Source of the DNA: an uncultured Microbulbifer sp.
GTDB taxonomy: Bacteria > Pseudomonadota > Gammaproteobacteria > Pseudomonadales > Cellvibrionaceae
Direction of reading: 5' to 3'
DNA: 64,000 nt
Assembly: GCF_947498635.1 (NCBI RefSeq)
Contig: NZ_CANMKV010000006.1
Span: 62,001 to 126,000, forward strand
Made by a program: the position numbers and the translations under genes. Of the stretch, positions 39,498 through 49,388 are shown in pieces. The notes beneath the pieces are model-generated. The model saw only the letters and a program-made list of their open reading frames with translations. It searched no databases and was not told the DNA's origin. Every line of letters starts with the position of its first letter. Position 1 is the stretch's first letter.

Positions 39498-41303
39498 TTA
39501 GCGGTCAACGTCAGCCATGACAAAGTCAATACTGGCAATAATCGCAATCAAATCGGCGATTAGCAGTCCCCGAGACATCAATGGAATCATTTGCAAGTGT
39601 GGAAATGAGGGCGTGCGTATTCTGGTCCTGTATGAAGTTGTTCCCCCATCACTCACAATTTGATAACTATTTAATCCCTTAGTGGCCTCAATAGGAAAGC
39701 ACACTTCACCGGCTGGCATTACCGGACCCCAGCTATTGTTTACAAAGTGTTGGATGAGAGTTTCTATGTCCTGCATGGTCCGCCCCTTTCGTGGCGGCGT
39801 GGTGAGTGGGTGGTCGGATTTATACGGTCCCGCAGGCATATTTTCCAGACACTGGCGAATAATACGCAAGCTTTGCCACATCTCATCGACCCTCACCCGG
39901 CAGCGGTCGAAACAGTCACCTCCATCATAACTGGGAATATCAAATTCAAATTGTTCATAACTACTGTAGGGACGCTTTTTACGTAGATCCCATTCAAGCC
40001 CGGTGGCACGTAAGCCGGGACCTGTAACCCCCCACTCCATGGCTTCAGCGGTATTGTAGACACCTATCCCGCGAGTGCGTTTTTGTAGCAGTTTATTCTT
40101 GATCACCATGCCGTCGTAGTCGCGTAATCGTGCGGGCATGTAATCAAGAAATTCCCGTACCATTTTATCCCAACCTTCCGGAAGGTCCTGGGCCACGCCA
40201 CCAATGCGAAACCATGCGGGGTGCATGCGCCCGCCAGTGATCGCCTCAACAATACCAAAGAGTTTCTCCCGGTCGATAAACATATAAAAGACCGGTGACA
40301 TCTGCCCAACATCCTGGGCAAAGGTGCCAAAAAATACCAGATGGCTGGAGATTCGGAAAAACTCGCACAACATCACTCGGATAATCTGCGCGCGTTCGGG
40401 AACCTGAATCCCAGCGAGTTGTTCCAGGGCCATTACGTAGGGCAGGTTATTCATCACCCCACCCAGGTAGTCGATACGGTCTGTATATGGGACGTAAGTG
40501 TGCCAGGCCTGACGCTCAGCCATTTTTTCGGCGCCACGGTGGTGGTAGCCAATATCTGGTACGGCATCCACAATCTGCTCACCGTCAAGTTGCAGGGCTA
40601 TACGAAAAACGCCGTGCACGCTGGGGTGATTGGGCCCAAGATTGAGAAACATAAACTCCGCATCTTCACTGGCACGGGCCATGCCCCAGTCTTCAGGGCG
40701 GAACAGCAAAGCCTCCTGCTCCTTGCGTTCCTTTTCTTCAGACAGGCTAAAGGGGTCTACCTCAGTGGCGCGGGCATGGTGATCTTTGCGCAGGGGATGC
40801 CCTTTCCAAGTTGTTGGCATCATGATCCGGCACAGATTTGGATGGCCGTCAAAGTGGATTCCAAAGAGGTCCCAGACCTCTCGCTCATACCAGTTGGCGT
40901 TTTCCCACTCAGCAGATATTGATGGGAGTGAGAGGTTGGCTTCGGGCAGTGCTATCTTGATGCGAATAAACAAATTTCGGGTAAAAGACAGGAGCTGATA
41001 GACCACCGTGAAGTCGCTGCTGGGTTGTTTTTCCGGTCCTTCGCCCCGGTTTACTCGCAGCCGCTCATCGATGGCGCTGATGTCGTAGAGCATGGCGAAT
41101 GGGCGAGAAATTTCCAGCTTAAGGAAGCGCAAAAGAGGAATTAAGGATTGGGTATCAACCCACAGGGTTGGCATGTCACCGCTGTCGGGCTGCAGCCAGT
41201 AGTTATGGAAACGATACTCCTGGTCGAGATTCCGTAGGAATACACCAGCCTCCTTGCTATAGGCCGTTTCACGATGCACGCTCTTCGCTATAACGCCAGT
41301 CAT
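39498..41303 (-). CDS. nuoCD: NADH-quinone oxidoreductase fused subunit C/D
   Basis: A 601-residue fusion. The N-terminal 30-kDa NuoC domain has [20 protein letters not shown] with RRIM-like [17 protein letters not shown]. The C-terminal 49-kDa NuoD domain has [34 protein letters not shown] and [14 protein letters not shown], ending [13 protein letters not shown]. The C-D fusion is typical for gammaproteobacteria and supports the taxonomic call. A 134-bp gap separates it from nuoE. Confidence 0.97.
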   Translation of the reverse strand: MTGVIAKSVHRETAYSKEAGVFLRNLDQEYRFHNYWLQPDSGDMPTLWVDTQSLIPLLRFLKLEISRPFAMLYDISAIDERLRVNRGEGPEKQPSSDFTVVYQLLSFTRNLFIRIKIALPEANLSLPSISAEWENANWYEREVWDLFGIHFDGHPNLCRIMMPTTWKGHPLRKDHHARATEVDPFSLSEEKERKEQEALLFRPEDWGMARASEDAEFMFLNLGPNHPSVHGVFRIALQLDGEQIVDAVPDIGYHHRGAEKMAERQAWHTYVPYTDRIDYLGGVMNNLPYVMALEQLAGIQVPERAQIIRVMLCEFFRISSHLVFFGTFAQDVGQMSPVFYMFIDREKLFGIVEAITGGRMHPAWFRIGGVAQDLPEGWDKMVREFLDYMPARLRDYDGMVIKNKLLQKRTRGIGVYNTAEAMEWGVTGPGLRATGLEWDLRKKRPYSSYEQFEFDIPSYDGGDCFDRCRVRVDEMWQSLRIIRQCLENMPAGPYKSDHPLTTPPRKGRTMQDIETLIQHFVNNSWGPVMPAGEVCFPIEATKGLNSYQIVSDGGTTSYRTRIRTPSFPHLQMIPLMSRGLLIADLIAIIASIDFVMADVDR

Positions 41304-41348
41304 CGGTTTTCCCGTTGTTATTGTTTTGTATGAAAAGTTAAAGTGCAG

Positions 41349-41996
41349 TTAGACCGTATCTGGCGCACGCAATATTTCTGTGCGCATCCGTTCCTCCCGG
41401 TGTAAATCACGCTGGCTCTGTTTAGGAATCTGCCTGGTACCCTGTTCATCTACAACCCAGCTGAGACTTCTGCGCTCAGCTGCGACCGATTTTTGTAGAA
41501 GGGTGAGGCCTTGCAACAACGCCTCGGGCCGGGGGGGGCAGCCAGGGACGTATACATCGACGGGGAGGAATTTATCGACGCCCTGTACAACGCTATAAAT
41601 ATCGTACATGCCCCCTGAGTTGGCGCAGGAACCCATGGAAATTACCCAGCGAGGCTCAATCATTTGTTCATAGAGGCGCTGGATTACCGGAGCCATTTTC
41701 AAAAATACCGTACCGGAGATAACAATCAGGTCTGCCTGTCGTGGTGTTGCACGGATAACCTCAGCACCGAATCGAGAAATATCGTGTCGGCTGGTAAACG
41801 CAGTGGCCATTTCTACGTAGCAGCAGGAGAGCCCAAAATTAAATGGCCAAAGTGAATTGGATCGGCCCCAGGCGACCAGCTCTTCCAGCTTGCCGAGTAA
41901 GATATTTTTCTGCAGTTCCTCTCCCAGATCTTCGCTGTTCTCCTGGTGGGAGTCGGTGGCGATTACCTTTTCGGCTTTACTCAGCTGCCAGCGCAT
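41349..41996 (-). CDS. nuoB: NADH-quinone oxidoreductase subunit B ([4Fe-4S] N2)
   Basis: A 215-residue subunit with the N2 cluster cysteines in [22 protein letters not shown] and [14 protein letters not shown], the last electron donor to quinone. It lies between nuoA and nuoCD with short gaps. Confidence 0.97.
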   Translation of the reverse strand: MRWQLSKAEKVIATDSHQENSEDLGEELQKNILLGKLEELVAWGRSNSLWPFNFGLSCCYVEMATAFTSRHDISRFGAEVIRATPRQADLIVISGTVFLKMAPVIQRLYEQMIEPRWVISMGSCANSGGMYDIYSVVQGVDKFLPVDVYVPGCPPRPEALLQGLTLLQKSVAAERRSLSWVVDEQGTRQIPKQSQRDLHREERMRTEILRAPDTV

Positions 41997-42016
41997 GATT
42001 TTTTCCAGTCAGTCTT

Positions 42017-42430
42017 TTATTGATGATTTTTATGGTCGCTCAGGCTCTTCTGATGACCACCCCATTCCAGGGCGCCCAAGCGCCAAAGGTAGATCAATCC
42101 CACCAACAGAATCACGATAAAAATAGTGGCTTCTATAAAACCGAGTAGCCCGGTTTCGTAGAACGCAATAGACCAGCTAAAGAGATAGATAGCCTCCAGA
42201 TCGAAAACAATGAATAAAATGGCAACAAGATAGTAGGCGACTGAAATACGTAGGCGTGCGCTACCCTGTGAGATAATCCCCGACTCGAAGGGCTCATCGG
42301 TTGCAGGATCTCGGCGTTTTTGCCCGAGGAAATAAGATAGGCTGAGCATCAATACGATGAGAGCGATTACAGCGGCACAGTAAACGATGAGTGGCCACAC
42401 TTCTGGATTGAGTTGCTCTGGGTAGTTCAA
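42017..42430 (-). CDS. nuoA: NADH-quinone oxidoreductase subunit A
   Basis: A 137-residue membrane subunit with three helices and the conserved loop DEPFESGIISQGSARLRISVAYYLVAILFIVFDLEAIYLF, read here as the motifs ESGI and FDLEAIYLF. It is the first gene of the nuo operon, starting at the ATG at 42430. Confidence 0.95.
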   Translation of the reverse strand: MNYPEQLNPEVWPLIVYCAAVIALIVLMLSLSYFLGQKRRDPATDEPFESGIISQGSARLRISVAYYLVAILFIVFDLEAIYLFSWSIAFYETGLLGFIEATIFIVILLVGLIYLWRLGALEWGGHQKSLSDHKNHQ

Positions 42431-42937
42431 CTTCCTTTTCCCCGCTGTTCTGCCGGGCCCTGGCCCGAGTGGATCATCGATACCGCAGTGAAAATCACTG
42501 AGTTAATTTTGATGGGAAACGTTTCTGGAAAATGAAAATAGATTGAATAAGGGATTTTTATTTTTTGGCTCTGCACCTGTTGTAGGGAATACACTGTAAT
42601 CCCAACGCGCTTGTCTGGCCGTTTACTGTTTATAAGGCCTTGCGGCAGATTGCGCCAGTTTTGCGTTGGACCGTTTATTTATTACGGTTTATGTTTTTAT
42701 GAGGGGAGATTCTGTAAAAATTAACGACAGTGAGATTGGTGGTCTAGGAATGGAGTTGAGATAAAATTGACGAGACAAAAAACTGAAGGAAAAAAGTAGC
42801 CGAAGCTAAACAGGCCAAACTAAAAAACTGGCGGGATGGAACAGGGAGTTGAGCCTCCTGTTCCGGTGTCATCCGGTTAATGGAATGAACCTTGGTTACA
42901 GATTGCTGATTTCCACTAACTGTTGCTACAGGCGATC
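42431..42937. other. nuo promoter region
   Basis: A 507-bp region between the valS remnant and nuoA must hold the nuo promoter. I see AT-rich tracts but no unambiguous -35/-10 pair, regulatory motif or RNA gene. Confidence 0.4.
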
Positions 42938-43832
42938 CTAGGCATTTTTCATTTCTGTGAGTCTGTCTTTTTCTTTGGCAACGACGTCGGCCGGCGCCTT
43001 GTCGACAACCTTTGGATTGTTCAGTTTGCCCTCGACACGTGACAGATCTTTTACGAGCTTGTCGATTTCCTTTTGCAGGCGTGCGCTTTCGGCCTTGATA
43101 TCGATTAGGCCGGCCATGGGACCAGCAGTTCCATATCGCCCACCAGGGCGGTGGCGGAGGCTGGAGCGTTCTCACCGGCTTCCAGCCAAGTGATATTTTC
43201 CAGACTAGCCAGTTTGGTCAGAAGACTTTGCGCTTGGTTCAGCAATTCGTTATCTCGTGAGGAGCCGCCACGTAAAATCAGAGGGATTTTCTTAGCGGGG
43301 GAAATATTCATTTCTCTAGGGATATTACGCACCCCTTCGATCACCTGCTTCGACCAGGCAATGGCCGCTTCCGCCTCTTTATCGACTTTGTTGGCGTTGG
43401 ACTCCGGGTGGTGCAGCAGCCTGATGTTTTCGCCCTCGGCGCCAGCCAGGGTTTTTACGCGCTGCCAGATTCCCTCGGTGATATAGGTCATCAGCGGGTG
43501 CGCCAAGCACAAAATGGTTTCCAGTACGCGGATCAGGGTGCGGCGGGCGCCTTTCTTAACGGCGTAGGAGGCGTTCTCGACCCAGACAAAGTCACATAGC
43601 ACCCAGATCATGCTTCTCGCGCACAGCCTCTTCCTGCGGTTGCTTTCGCTGTCGTACTAGGCGGGGATGTGGTGGACCCACCACAGCTGACGGGAAATAC
43701 CCCAGTCCTGGATATCGCGTATCCAGGAGAAATCCATGTTTTCGTAGTTTTCGGGATGAACTCAACGCGGCCATCTTCAATTGCGACGATGGCCTCACAG
43801 GTCAGGGGCTGGGTTTTTACATACTGCCTCAA
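42938..43832 (-). pseudogene. valS: Degraded valS (valyl-tRNA synthetase) fragment
   Basis: Pieces of ValRS occur in three minus-strand frames. Upstream is a piece of the catalytic domain ([16 protein letters not shown], then a damaged ISRQLWW region). Next is the anticodon-binding domain (RRTLIRVLETILCLAHPLM, ITEGIWQRVKTLAGAEGEN). Last is the C-terminal coiled coil, readable after a frame change and ending EMKNA plus TAG at 42938. The N-terminal third and a large central block are missing, so this copy cannot work and an intact valS must exist elsewhere. It marks the left edge of the cassette/intron array. Confidence 0.85.
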
Positions 43833-43900
43833 TAACTTGCAGCTGCAACGCTGCGAAGTGTAAGTTGTGGGGCGCCGAAGGCGCGTAGTTGGTTGGGTTG

Positions 43901-44381
43901 ATACGCCCAGTATGGGTGTGGAGTAATGAGGTGAAAGTCCCCTGTAGGAAGATCAATATTTAATGGATTCTATCCAATGCTAACTACTAGCGAATGGCAA
44001 CTGCAACACCATGAAGTCCTGTGGGAGGAAGCTGCTAGCAAAACTACGAGTTGACGAAAAGAAAAATCCTATAAGGCTTAGCCTGGAGGCGAGGTGACCA
44101 AGGGCACCGAAGCCGGGTGATCTAACGGGCGGAGTCAATGAGGCAGTTGTGTAGTGAAAGCTCACGTTCTTATCTGGGGAGATCTGTTTAACTTACTGCT
44201 ATGAAGTTGTCAGAGTGGCCGCTGACTCAGAAGTAGCGTATTGCCATGATACTCTACTCAAATGAAGAGCTGCTCGACAGTATCGTTGGGTAGAGATTCA
44301 TAACTAATAGGAGCCGCCCATTGCGGACCCGTATGATGGGTGGTCTAGGGGCCGGTAGCTAGAAACTACCGGCCCCCCGAT
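43901..44381 (+). mobile_element. ORF-less group IIC-attC intron, copy 1 (short form)
   Basis: 481 nt. The 5' end ATACGCCCAGTATGGG aligns with the IIC consensus GUGYGCCCRGCAUGGG, with G1 changed to A. Domain V is intact (GAGCCGCCCATTGCGG with CGC triad), domain VI follows, and the 3' end is CCGAT next to TTAGGAC. It lacks the block of about 225 nt containing the DIII-type motif GTCAGCCGACGGCATAGTA, exactly like copy 5. The 5' exon ends TTG. No maturase ORF. It is the array copy closest to the valS remnant. Confidence 0.88.
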
Positions 44382-44404
44382 TTAGGACAATAAATACCCT
44401 CACA

Positions 44405-44971
44405 TTACTCTTCTTTCTCTAAGTTCCTACGAGCTACGCCTATAAAAAATCGCTTCCATATTTTGGTTGATTCATCGAACGTTAGAAACTCCTTCACTAC
44501 GGAACCATCGGCTTGCCGTGAATAAACTCCCCTTATGGCAGATACAGGTTCACCATTATTCGGATAGATGCGACCCTCTAATACAAAATCACCATTTTCA
44601 ACTAAACCACCAGAGTAATCTATATGATAGCGAGGGCTCATCCATACTTGTCGCCACTTTCCGGTAGCAGGATCCACAAAATTCATCCCTGTCCCAGTAC
44701 CACCGAATAATGTCGACCAGTCTTCATGGATAAGGCAGCCTTGCTCTTTTTTAGAATAAACTTGAGCAGCGATTTTTTTTCCATCCATCGTAAAAAAATC
44801 CCAGCGGCCAACCAAAAAATCCAGGTCGCGGTATGGTGAACGATTTTCACTGCAGACGGGTGTCTGAGATTGAATTTTCGATTTAGGGAGAGAGTTGCCG
44901 AATACTATAGTTGTATATAGAAAAAGAAATATTGAAATTACAGTGCTTGCTGTTGGAGCTAATTTATTCAT
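44405..44971 (-). CDS. Cassette gene: secreted lipocalin-like/DUF1579-type protein
   Basis: The 188-residue protein has a signal peptide (VISIFLFLYTTIVFGNS) and a beta-rich domain with DLDFLVGRWDFFT, GCLIHEDWSTLFGGTGTGMNF and WRQVWMSPRYHIDYSGG. These recall DUF1579/lipocalin-like proteins whose role is unknown. Its stop lies 21 bp from intron copy 1, in the usual cassette position. Family assignment is by appearance only. Confidence 0.65.
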   Translation of the reverse strand: MNKLAPTASTVISIFLFLYTTIVFGNSLPKSKIQSQTPVCSENRSPYRDLDFLVGRWDFFTMDGKKIAAQVYSKKEQGCLIHEDWSTLFGGTGTGMNFVDPATGKWRQVWMSPRYHIDYSGGLVENGDFVLEGRIYPNNGEPVSAIRGVYSRQADGSVVKEFLTFDESTKIWKRFFIGVARRNLEKEE

Positions 44972-44988
44972 TATGTCCTCATATTTAT

Positions 44989-45058
44989 GCCCTAATGCCT
45001 CAACAACCGGCTGACGGTATGCCGGTCCGATGCCAAAGGCACGTAGTTGATTGAATTG
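44989..45058 (-). other. attC site, interrupted by intron fragment 2
   Basis: CCCTAAT core, TCAACAAC at about 44998 facing GTAGTTGA at 45043-45050, an inner CCGGC/GCCGG hairpin, then TTG directly before the intron. This is the long arm of an attC with its last core bases lost behind the broken intron. Confidence 0.6.
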
Positions 45059-45203
45059 GTACGCTTAGTATGGGCGTGGACTAATGGGGTAAAAGTCTCA
45101 TATAGGTAGTTAACATTTAATGGGTTCCATTAAATGCTAACTACAAGCGAATGGCAACTGCAATACTGTGAGATCTTGTGGGGAGGAAGCCGCTAGCAAA
45201 TAC
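45059..45203 (+). mobile_element. Group IIC intron, copy 2, 5' fragment
   Basis: 145 nt of domain I, from GTACGCTTAGTATGGG to GCTAGCAAATAC, match the other copies and then stop abruptly. Everything from the rest of domain I to domain VI is absent at this point. The unrelated plus-strand segment that follows suggests a large insertion or deletion. Confidence 0.82.
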
Positions 45204-45536
45204 ATGATTTATACTTTCGAGTAGCTGGGCAAGCTGAATCTCAACTCGCTAACGGTTACATTTACACGATCTTTTATAGAACATAAAAATATGTACCAAT
45301 TACAATTGAGCACAGCGTTCGCATTTTCGACGAGGAAGGCTTCCCGCCCCCAACATTTAGGACAATACGTGGTAAGTTTCATTAAGCCCGCTTTACATGT
45401 TGTTGTTATAGGGACGTCCGTTTGTAGTTTACATCAAGAAAGAACAAAATTTTTATATTTTGTCTTACAGTTGCTTGTTAATATGAGATAATAATAGACT
45501 TATTTCTCAGCCCATTTGTAGTTTGGATTTATCTTA
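45204..45536. other. Non-repeat DNA before the DUF945-like gene
   Basis: AT-rich and without a convincing gene. It contains a GCTAAC core-like hexamer at 45248-45253 and probably the promoter for the plus-strand gene that follows. Confidence 0.35.
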
Positions 45537-46946
45537 ATGAAGAAATTATTAAGTGTATTGCTTCCAGCAGCAGTGCTTACTGGTGTTGTTGCACCGAAAA
45601 TTGCCGGCATTCAACTTGAGTCATCCATTGATGAAATAGTCACTGCCGCGAATAAAAATTCGGCATACACGGTTGAAGTAAAAAACATGGATTCATCCTG
45701 GTTTTCAACCCAGACCACCTTTTTAATAAGCATGGATCTCAATGCCTTCTCGGATGTATCAGATACCCCTGAACTTGAACCTTTTTCTGTAGAAGTAGAT
45801 TTCAGTGCTTCCCATGGCCCCTTTCGCTTCGGTGAACATGCCGGTTTCGGATGGCTTGGCTGGACGCTAGAAGTTGCCGGTGATCAATTACGTGAACATT
45901 TGGTATGGGCTGAGCAAACTCCTTTTTACCTGGTTCATGGCAATATGAATGCTCTAGGTAGTTATTACTATAACGATAGCATTACGCCATTTACTACTGA
46001 TATTGAAGATCATAAAGCTCAGTTAACTTTCAGCGGTTTTCAGGGTAAAGGGCAATATCAGGATGGGCAACTAACTTACCACGGAGGTGCCGATAGTCTT
46101 ACCGTCACTTCTGAGTTAAGGGACGTCAACGTTGAAAGGTTGACTATGGATATGACCATGCCTTCCTCCCTTAAGGCAATATTTGAAAGTGCTTTTTATG
46201 ATTCTGATACAAAAATTAATTTTGGTGCGGTCAGGTTAAATGATAGTGAACAAAACGAAAATATTGACATTGCTGACCTATATGTAAAGGCCAGTACTGA
46301 ATTCAACCAAGAAAAACAACAGGGAAATATACAGGTTGCCTACGGCTCTAAAAAGGTCGAAATAGCTGATTTCCATGGTGAAGATCTGGCCCTTGAGATT
46401 GAGCTCGCCAATATCAGCCAAGAATTTTTGAAGTCTTATCAGGATTTTGCCAACTCAGTCAATACGCTGCCTGCTGAAGACGCAGGAGCTAAGGCTATGG
46501 AGTTTATGAGCGCTAATCTGTTATCTTTAGTGGGCGGCGAGCCTCAAGTGAATATTACCAGCTTACGTGGTACTTTCCCGCAAGGTAGCTTTAACAGTAA
46601 CCTTCATGCTAGCTTAGTTGGCATTAGCGCGTTACCGGAGCAATCACTAGATCGGACTTTCTGGCTGTCACATGCCTTAGTTGACGGCAAACTAAGCGGG
46701 GATAAAGCCCTGATTGAATTTATGGCCGTACAAGTGATGAAAGTTCAATTGAAAAATAACCCGCAAACTCAAGGCATGAGTGAAGAGCAGCTGGAGCAAG
46801 TAGCTGCTCAACAAGTACCGACCATATTAGAGTCACTTGAGCAACAAGGTTTGTTAGTATCAACCAATGACAGCTACAGCTCTAATATCAGCCTGAAAGA
46901 CAGCGAGTTTAAGGTTAATGAAAAACCTATACAGTTGCCCCTTTAG
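45537..46946 (+). CDS. DUF945 (YdgA-like) family protein on the opposite strand to the cassettes
   Basis: The 469-residue protein has an N-terminal signal/anchor (KKLLSVLLPAAVLTGVVAPKIAG) and a long beta-rich body (HGPFRFGEHAGFGWLGWTLEV, ITPFTTDIEDHKAQLTFSGF). This is the DUF945/YdgA layout of periplasmic or outer-membrane-associated proteins of unknown role. It is the only sizeable plus-strand gene in the array and has its own terminator. It is far larger than the cassette genes, so it may be a chromosomal insert, or a reversed cassette given the GCTAAC cores at both flanks. Confidence 0.7.
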   Translation: MKKLLSVLLPAAVLTGVVAPKIAGIQLESSIDEIVTAANKNSAYTVEVKNMDSSWFSTQTTFLISMDLNAFSDVSDTPELEPFSVEVDFSASHGPFRFGEHAGFGWLGWTLEVAGDQLREHLVWAEQTPFYLVHGNMNALGSYYYNDSITPFTTDIEDHKAQLTFSGFQGKGQYQDGQLTYHGGADSLTVTSELRDVNVERLTMDMTMPSSLKAIFESAFYDSDTKINFGAVRLNDSEQNENIDIADLYVKASTEFNQEKQQGNIQVAYGSKKVEIADFHGEDLALEIELANISQEFLKSYQDFANSVNTLPAEDAGAKAMEFMSANLLSLVGGEPQVNITSLRGTFPQGSFNSNLHASLVGISALPEQSLDRTFWLSHALVDGKLSGDKALIEFMAVQVMKVQLKNNPQTQGMSEEQLEQVAAQQVPTILESLEQQGLLVSTNDSYSSNISLKDSEFKVNEKPIQLPL

Positions 46947-46967
46947 CGGATATTAGTCGTTTGTGAT

Positions 46968-46999
46968 TGAAGTGGCTTATCTTAAGCCACTTCATGATT
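46968..46999 (+). terminator. Intrinsic terminator of the DUF945-like gene
   Basis: Perfect stem TGAAGTGGCTTA/TAAGCCACTTCA with a TCT loop, followed by TGATTTTCTG. It lies 21 bp after the stop codon. Confidence 0.82.
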
Positions 47000-47079
47000 T
47001 TCTGCGTCAGTCTGACTGTTTGTTTCTCTTCTAAAACTGACGATTTGTCGATTTCTTGTGCTAACGGTGTTTACCTAAG

Positions 47080-47505
47080 CTATAAACAAAGCCGGACATG
47101 GTTTAGTTTTAGCATGGCTACCGAATGCTCCCTAGTTTTACGATAAAAGTCCTCTGCTCCTGAGACTGAAGCAGATCCTGGGGCTGCAAACATTCCGGTC
47201 ATAATCTGACCATATTCGTAAAAATACAATTCGCCGGCTTCACTTGAAATATTTGTGCGAAGATCTTTGTCCGACTCCCAAGCTCTTTTATCGAAGAAAA
47301 CGGTATGATTAGCGGACTCCAATTCTGCCTCAAAGAACCCTTTATTCTTGAGGCAGCTAATTTCTTTTTGGTCGATAATCAAATCAGGGCAGATTCCAAA
47401 TTTGTAAAATAATGGTTGGCGGAAAATATAGACTATGGCCTTTTCATTCTTCAGCTCGGCAACCTGATCAAACGCTGGCCCAGTTGCGGTGCAGCCTATT
47501 AGCAC
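47080..47505 (-). pseudogene. N-terminally truncated lipoprotein gene (cassette remnant)
   Basis: About 141 residues. The frame opens at a GTG with LIGCTATGPAF, that is, only the end of a lipobox; a TAA lies directly upstream in frame, so the signal peptide is lost. The body (KAIVYIFRQPLFYKFGI, LYFYEYGQIMTGMF) recalls DUF2846-type lipoproteins. The lost 5' end and the headless intron remnant at 47551-47610 are best explained by one deletion. Confidence 0.6.
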
Positions 47506-47550
47506 TATTTAAAAATAAATAGAATCGTTCGCTTCATTGATGCTGCTGAG

Positions 47551-47610
47551 TCATAACAGCCGCTACTTTGTGTTGTGAGGGCTGATGCTAGAAACTAACG
47601 GCTACCCGAT
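47551..47610 (+). mobile_element. Group IIC intron 3' remnant (domain VI end)
   Basis: The last 38 nt (GTGAGGGCTGATGCTAG to CTACCCGAT) match domain VI of copy 3, ending exactly at TTAAGC. The 5' boundary is uncertain; TCATAAC...AGCCGC at 47551-47562 may be residual domain IV/V sequence. It is either the end of copy 2 or the tail of a separate lost intron. Confidence 0.7.
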
Positions 47611-48047
47611 TTAAGCGTGCCCTGAAGTGGACTTGCACCATTTAAAATACGTCCGTGCCTTATGTTTAATAAACATATAGCTTGAAAGAGCTATCAACGT
47701 TATGCCGAGTAAAATACCAGGAACGAATACATTTTCTTTAACACTTAGATAAACTATCAAAAGCAGCGTTGATAATATAGACAGGACCGAGAGCAACCTG
47801 TAGAAATGCTTATCAAGCGCCAAGCATAATGCGGAAAGAAGAAAGCCTATTGGAATGAGTATTTGCGCCCAACCAAGCCATGAATCCGCGTTTACAATTA
47901 CAGCGCCCCCCAAACTAGCGCAATTACAAACTGAGCGAACTCCCAGATAAGTAATAACTTTGGTTTACGAATCAACTCGTTTGGAACATTTGCAGCCCAG
48001 GGATAGCTATGACCGCCTCTTGTGAAATTGCGATATCGGATCTTCAT
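47611..48047 (-). pseudogene. Cassette gene: small membrane protein with a frameshift
   Basis: Frame 1 begins at ATG 48047 (MKIRYRNFTRGGHSYPWAA) and runs into a membrane segment (LLLIWEFAQFVIALVWG) but stops soon after. The continuation (AVIVNADSWLGWAQILIPIG and more helices) is in another frame. The two join at a G6 run near 47913, so one base was probably gained or lost there. Its TAA is the first codon of the intron's 3' exon. Function unknown. Confidence 0.65.
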
Positions 48048-48052
48048 AAACA

Positions 48053-48131
48053 CTTAACGGCAAGTATTGGGCGGACCACGCAGAGGGCCGTCTCAGCAGC
48101 CAAAGGGTGCGACAACCACACCTTGTTTTGA
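48053..48131 (-). other. Possible attC without intron
   Basis: A CTTAAC core directly before the membrane-protein start and CCTTGTTTTG at the far end. Internal arms are weak. No intron lies between these two cassettes. Confidence 0.35.
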
Positions 48132-48179
48132 ATTTTTACTTTAGTGTCCATATTAGATACTTTTGTAGATTTTCCTGTG

Positions 48180-48428
48180 CTAGTTATAAAACTTGTTAAT
48201 TCCTGCAAGAGCGGAATTTAAAGTCGACAGAGCAGAAATTTGACCAAAATGGAGCACATACACTCCGTTATCTTCATCAATGGTTTTCAAAATATTGACA
48301 ATATCAAAGTATTCGGCTAACACATCATCTATGTAATCCTGGTACTCGAAACTAGCAAGTTTTACTGATGCCCCTTCTAATGGATCCTGCTGGCTAGAAA
48401 GATGCTGTAAAAGTTCAGTGTCGTTCAT
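48180..48428 (-). CDS. Cassette gene: 82-aa acidic protein, unknown
   Basis: The acidic, probably helical protein (NDTELLQHLSSQQDPLEG, YIDDVLAEYFDIVNILKTID) has no signal peptide or recognised domain. Its start follows the attC core GTTATGCC, normal for a cassette reading frame. I do not recognise the family. Confidence 0.6.
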   Translation of the reverse strand: MNDTELLQHLSSQQDPLEGASVKLASFEYQDYIDDVLAEYFDIVNILKTIDEDNGVYVLHFGQISALSTLNSALAGINKFYN

Positions 48429-48438
48429 GGTCTATGAG

Positions 48439-48547
48439 GCATAACGACGAGATAACCCGCGCTGCAGGCGGTAAAAAAAATGACCTGACACTGACTTTAG
48501 GTCGAAATAAACAGCCCCACTCCTGCAGTGACAGGTTCATCGTCTTG
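48439..48547 (-). other. attC site interrupted by intron copy 3
   Basis: GCATAAC core at 48439-48445, a CCGC...GCGG arm pair and TTG at 48545-48547 immediately before the intron; TTAGCAC continues the core on the other side. Confidence 0.55.
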
Positions 48548-49231
48548 GTACTCCCAGCATGGGCGTGGACTAATGGGTGAAAGTACCTTGTAGGGAGGTC
48601 ACCGTTTGATGGATCCATTAAATGCTAACTACTAGCGAATGGCAACTGCAATACCGCGGGGAGGAAGTCGCTAGTAAAACTACGAGCTGACGAACAGGAA
48701 TATCTTATAAGGCTTAGCCTGGAGGCGAGGTGGCCAAGGACACCGTGGCCATGTGATCTAATGGGTAGAGCAAATGGTGCAGTCGTGTAGTGAAAGTATC
48801 TGGGGAGACCTGTTTAGCTTGCTGTTGTGAAGCTGTCAGCATGTCTACTGACTTATAAGTAGGCTCAAATCACAAGTAACCATTGTGGGGATAGAAAAAA
48901 TAGTGGAACACAGCGGCATCTAGGCCAGTAATGGCCGAGATAATTAAACAGTAGTCAGCCGACCGCATAGTACCTAGTGCCAAGATTAATACCTCGGATA
49001 GGGTGAAGGCCTGAACCTAAATCCACGCGTTAAAAGACAGGGCTAGTCTACAGACATGTTTCCAGTTGGATAAAGTTGAGGTAGCGCACTGCCATGACAC
49101 TCAACTCAAATGAAGAGCTACTCGACGCTATCGTTGGGTAGAGATTTATTTTCGGGTAGGGAACCGCCCAATGCGGACCCGCACGATGGGTGGTGTGAGG
49201 GCCGATATCTAAAAAATACCGGCTACCCGAT
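48548..49231 (+). mobile_element. ORF-less group IIC-attC intron, copy 3
   Basis: 684 nt from GTACTCCCAGCATGGG to CTACCCGAT. The domain V core (GAACCGCCCAATGCGG...GCACGATGGGTGG) keeps the CGC triad and AC bulge. Some domain I bases are missing compared with copy 6 (deletion near TACCGCGGGGAGG) and the DIII-type motif is altered (GTCAGCCGACCGCATAGTA). Confidence 0.9.
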
Positions 49232-49345
49232 TTAGCACTGCCAGCCTCATAGTCAACTTTATTAGAACTGTAATTGTGGTTCCACATGGTGATAACTGAC
49301 CATGGGACACCTAGTACAAAAGCCTGAGCTTCTTCTTGGTGCGTT
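49232..49345 (-). pseudogene. Cassette remnant: C-terminal piece of an unknown protein
   Basis: Only 114 bp separate copy 3 from the next attC. One minus frame is open throughout (EEAQAFVLGVPWSVITMWNH...) and runs into the intron instead of stopping. It looks like the tail of a longer protein, not a complete gene. Confidence 0.4.
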
Positions 49346-49388
49346 GCTTAACTCCTTTTTGTAGCCGCAGCTTGCTGCGCATTGTCAG
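49346..49388 (-). other. Short attC-like site without intron
   Basis: GCTTAAC core at 49346-49352, hairpin GCCGCAGC/GCTGCGC, then ATTGTCAGC as the other core. No intron is present, so it resembles an unoccupied or protected site. Confidence 0.5.
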
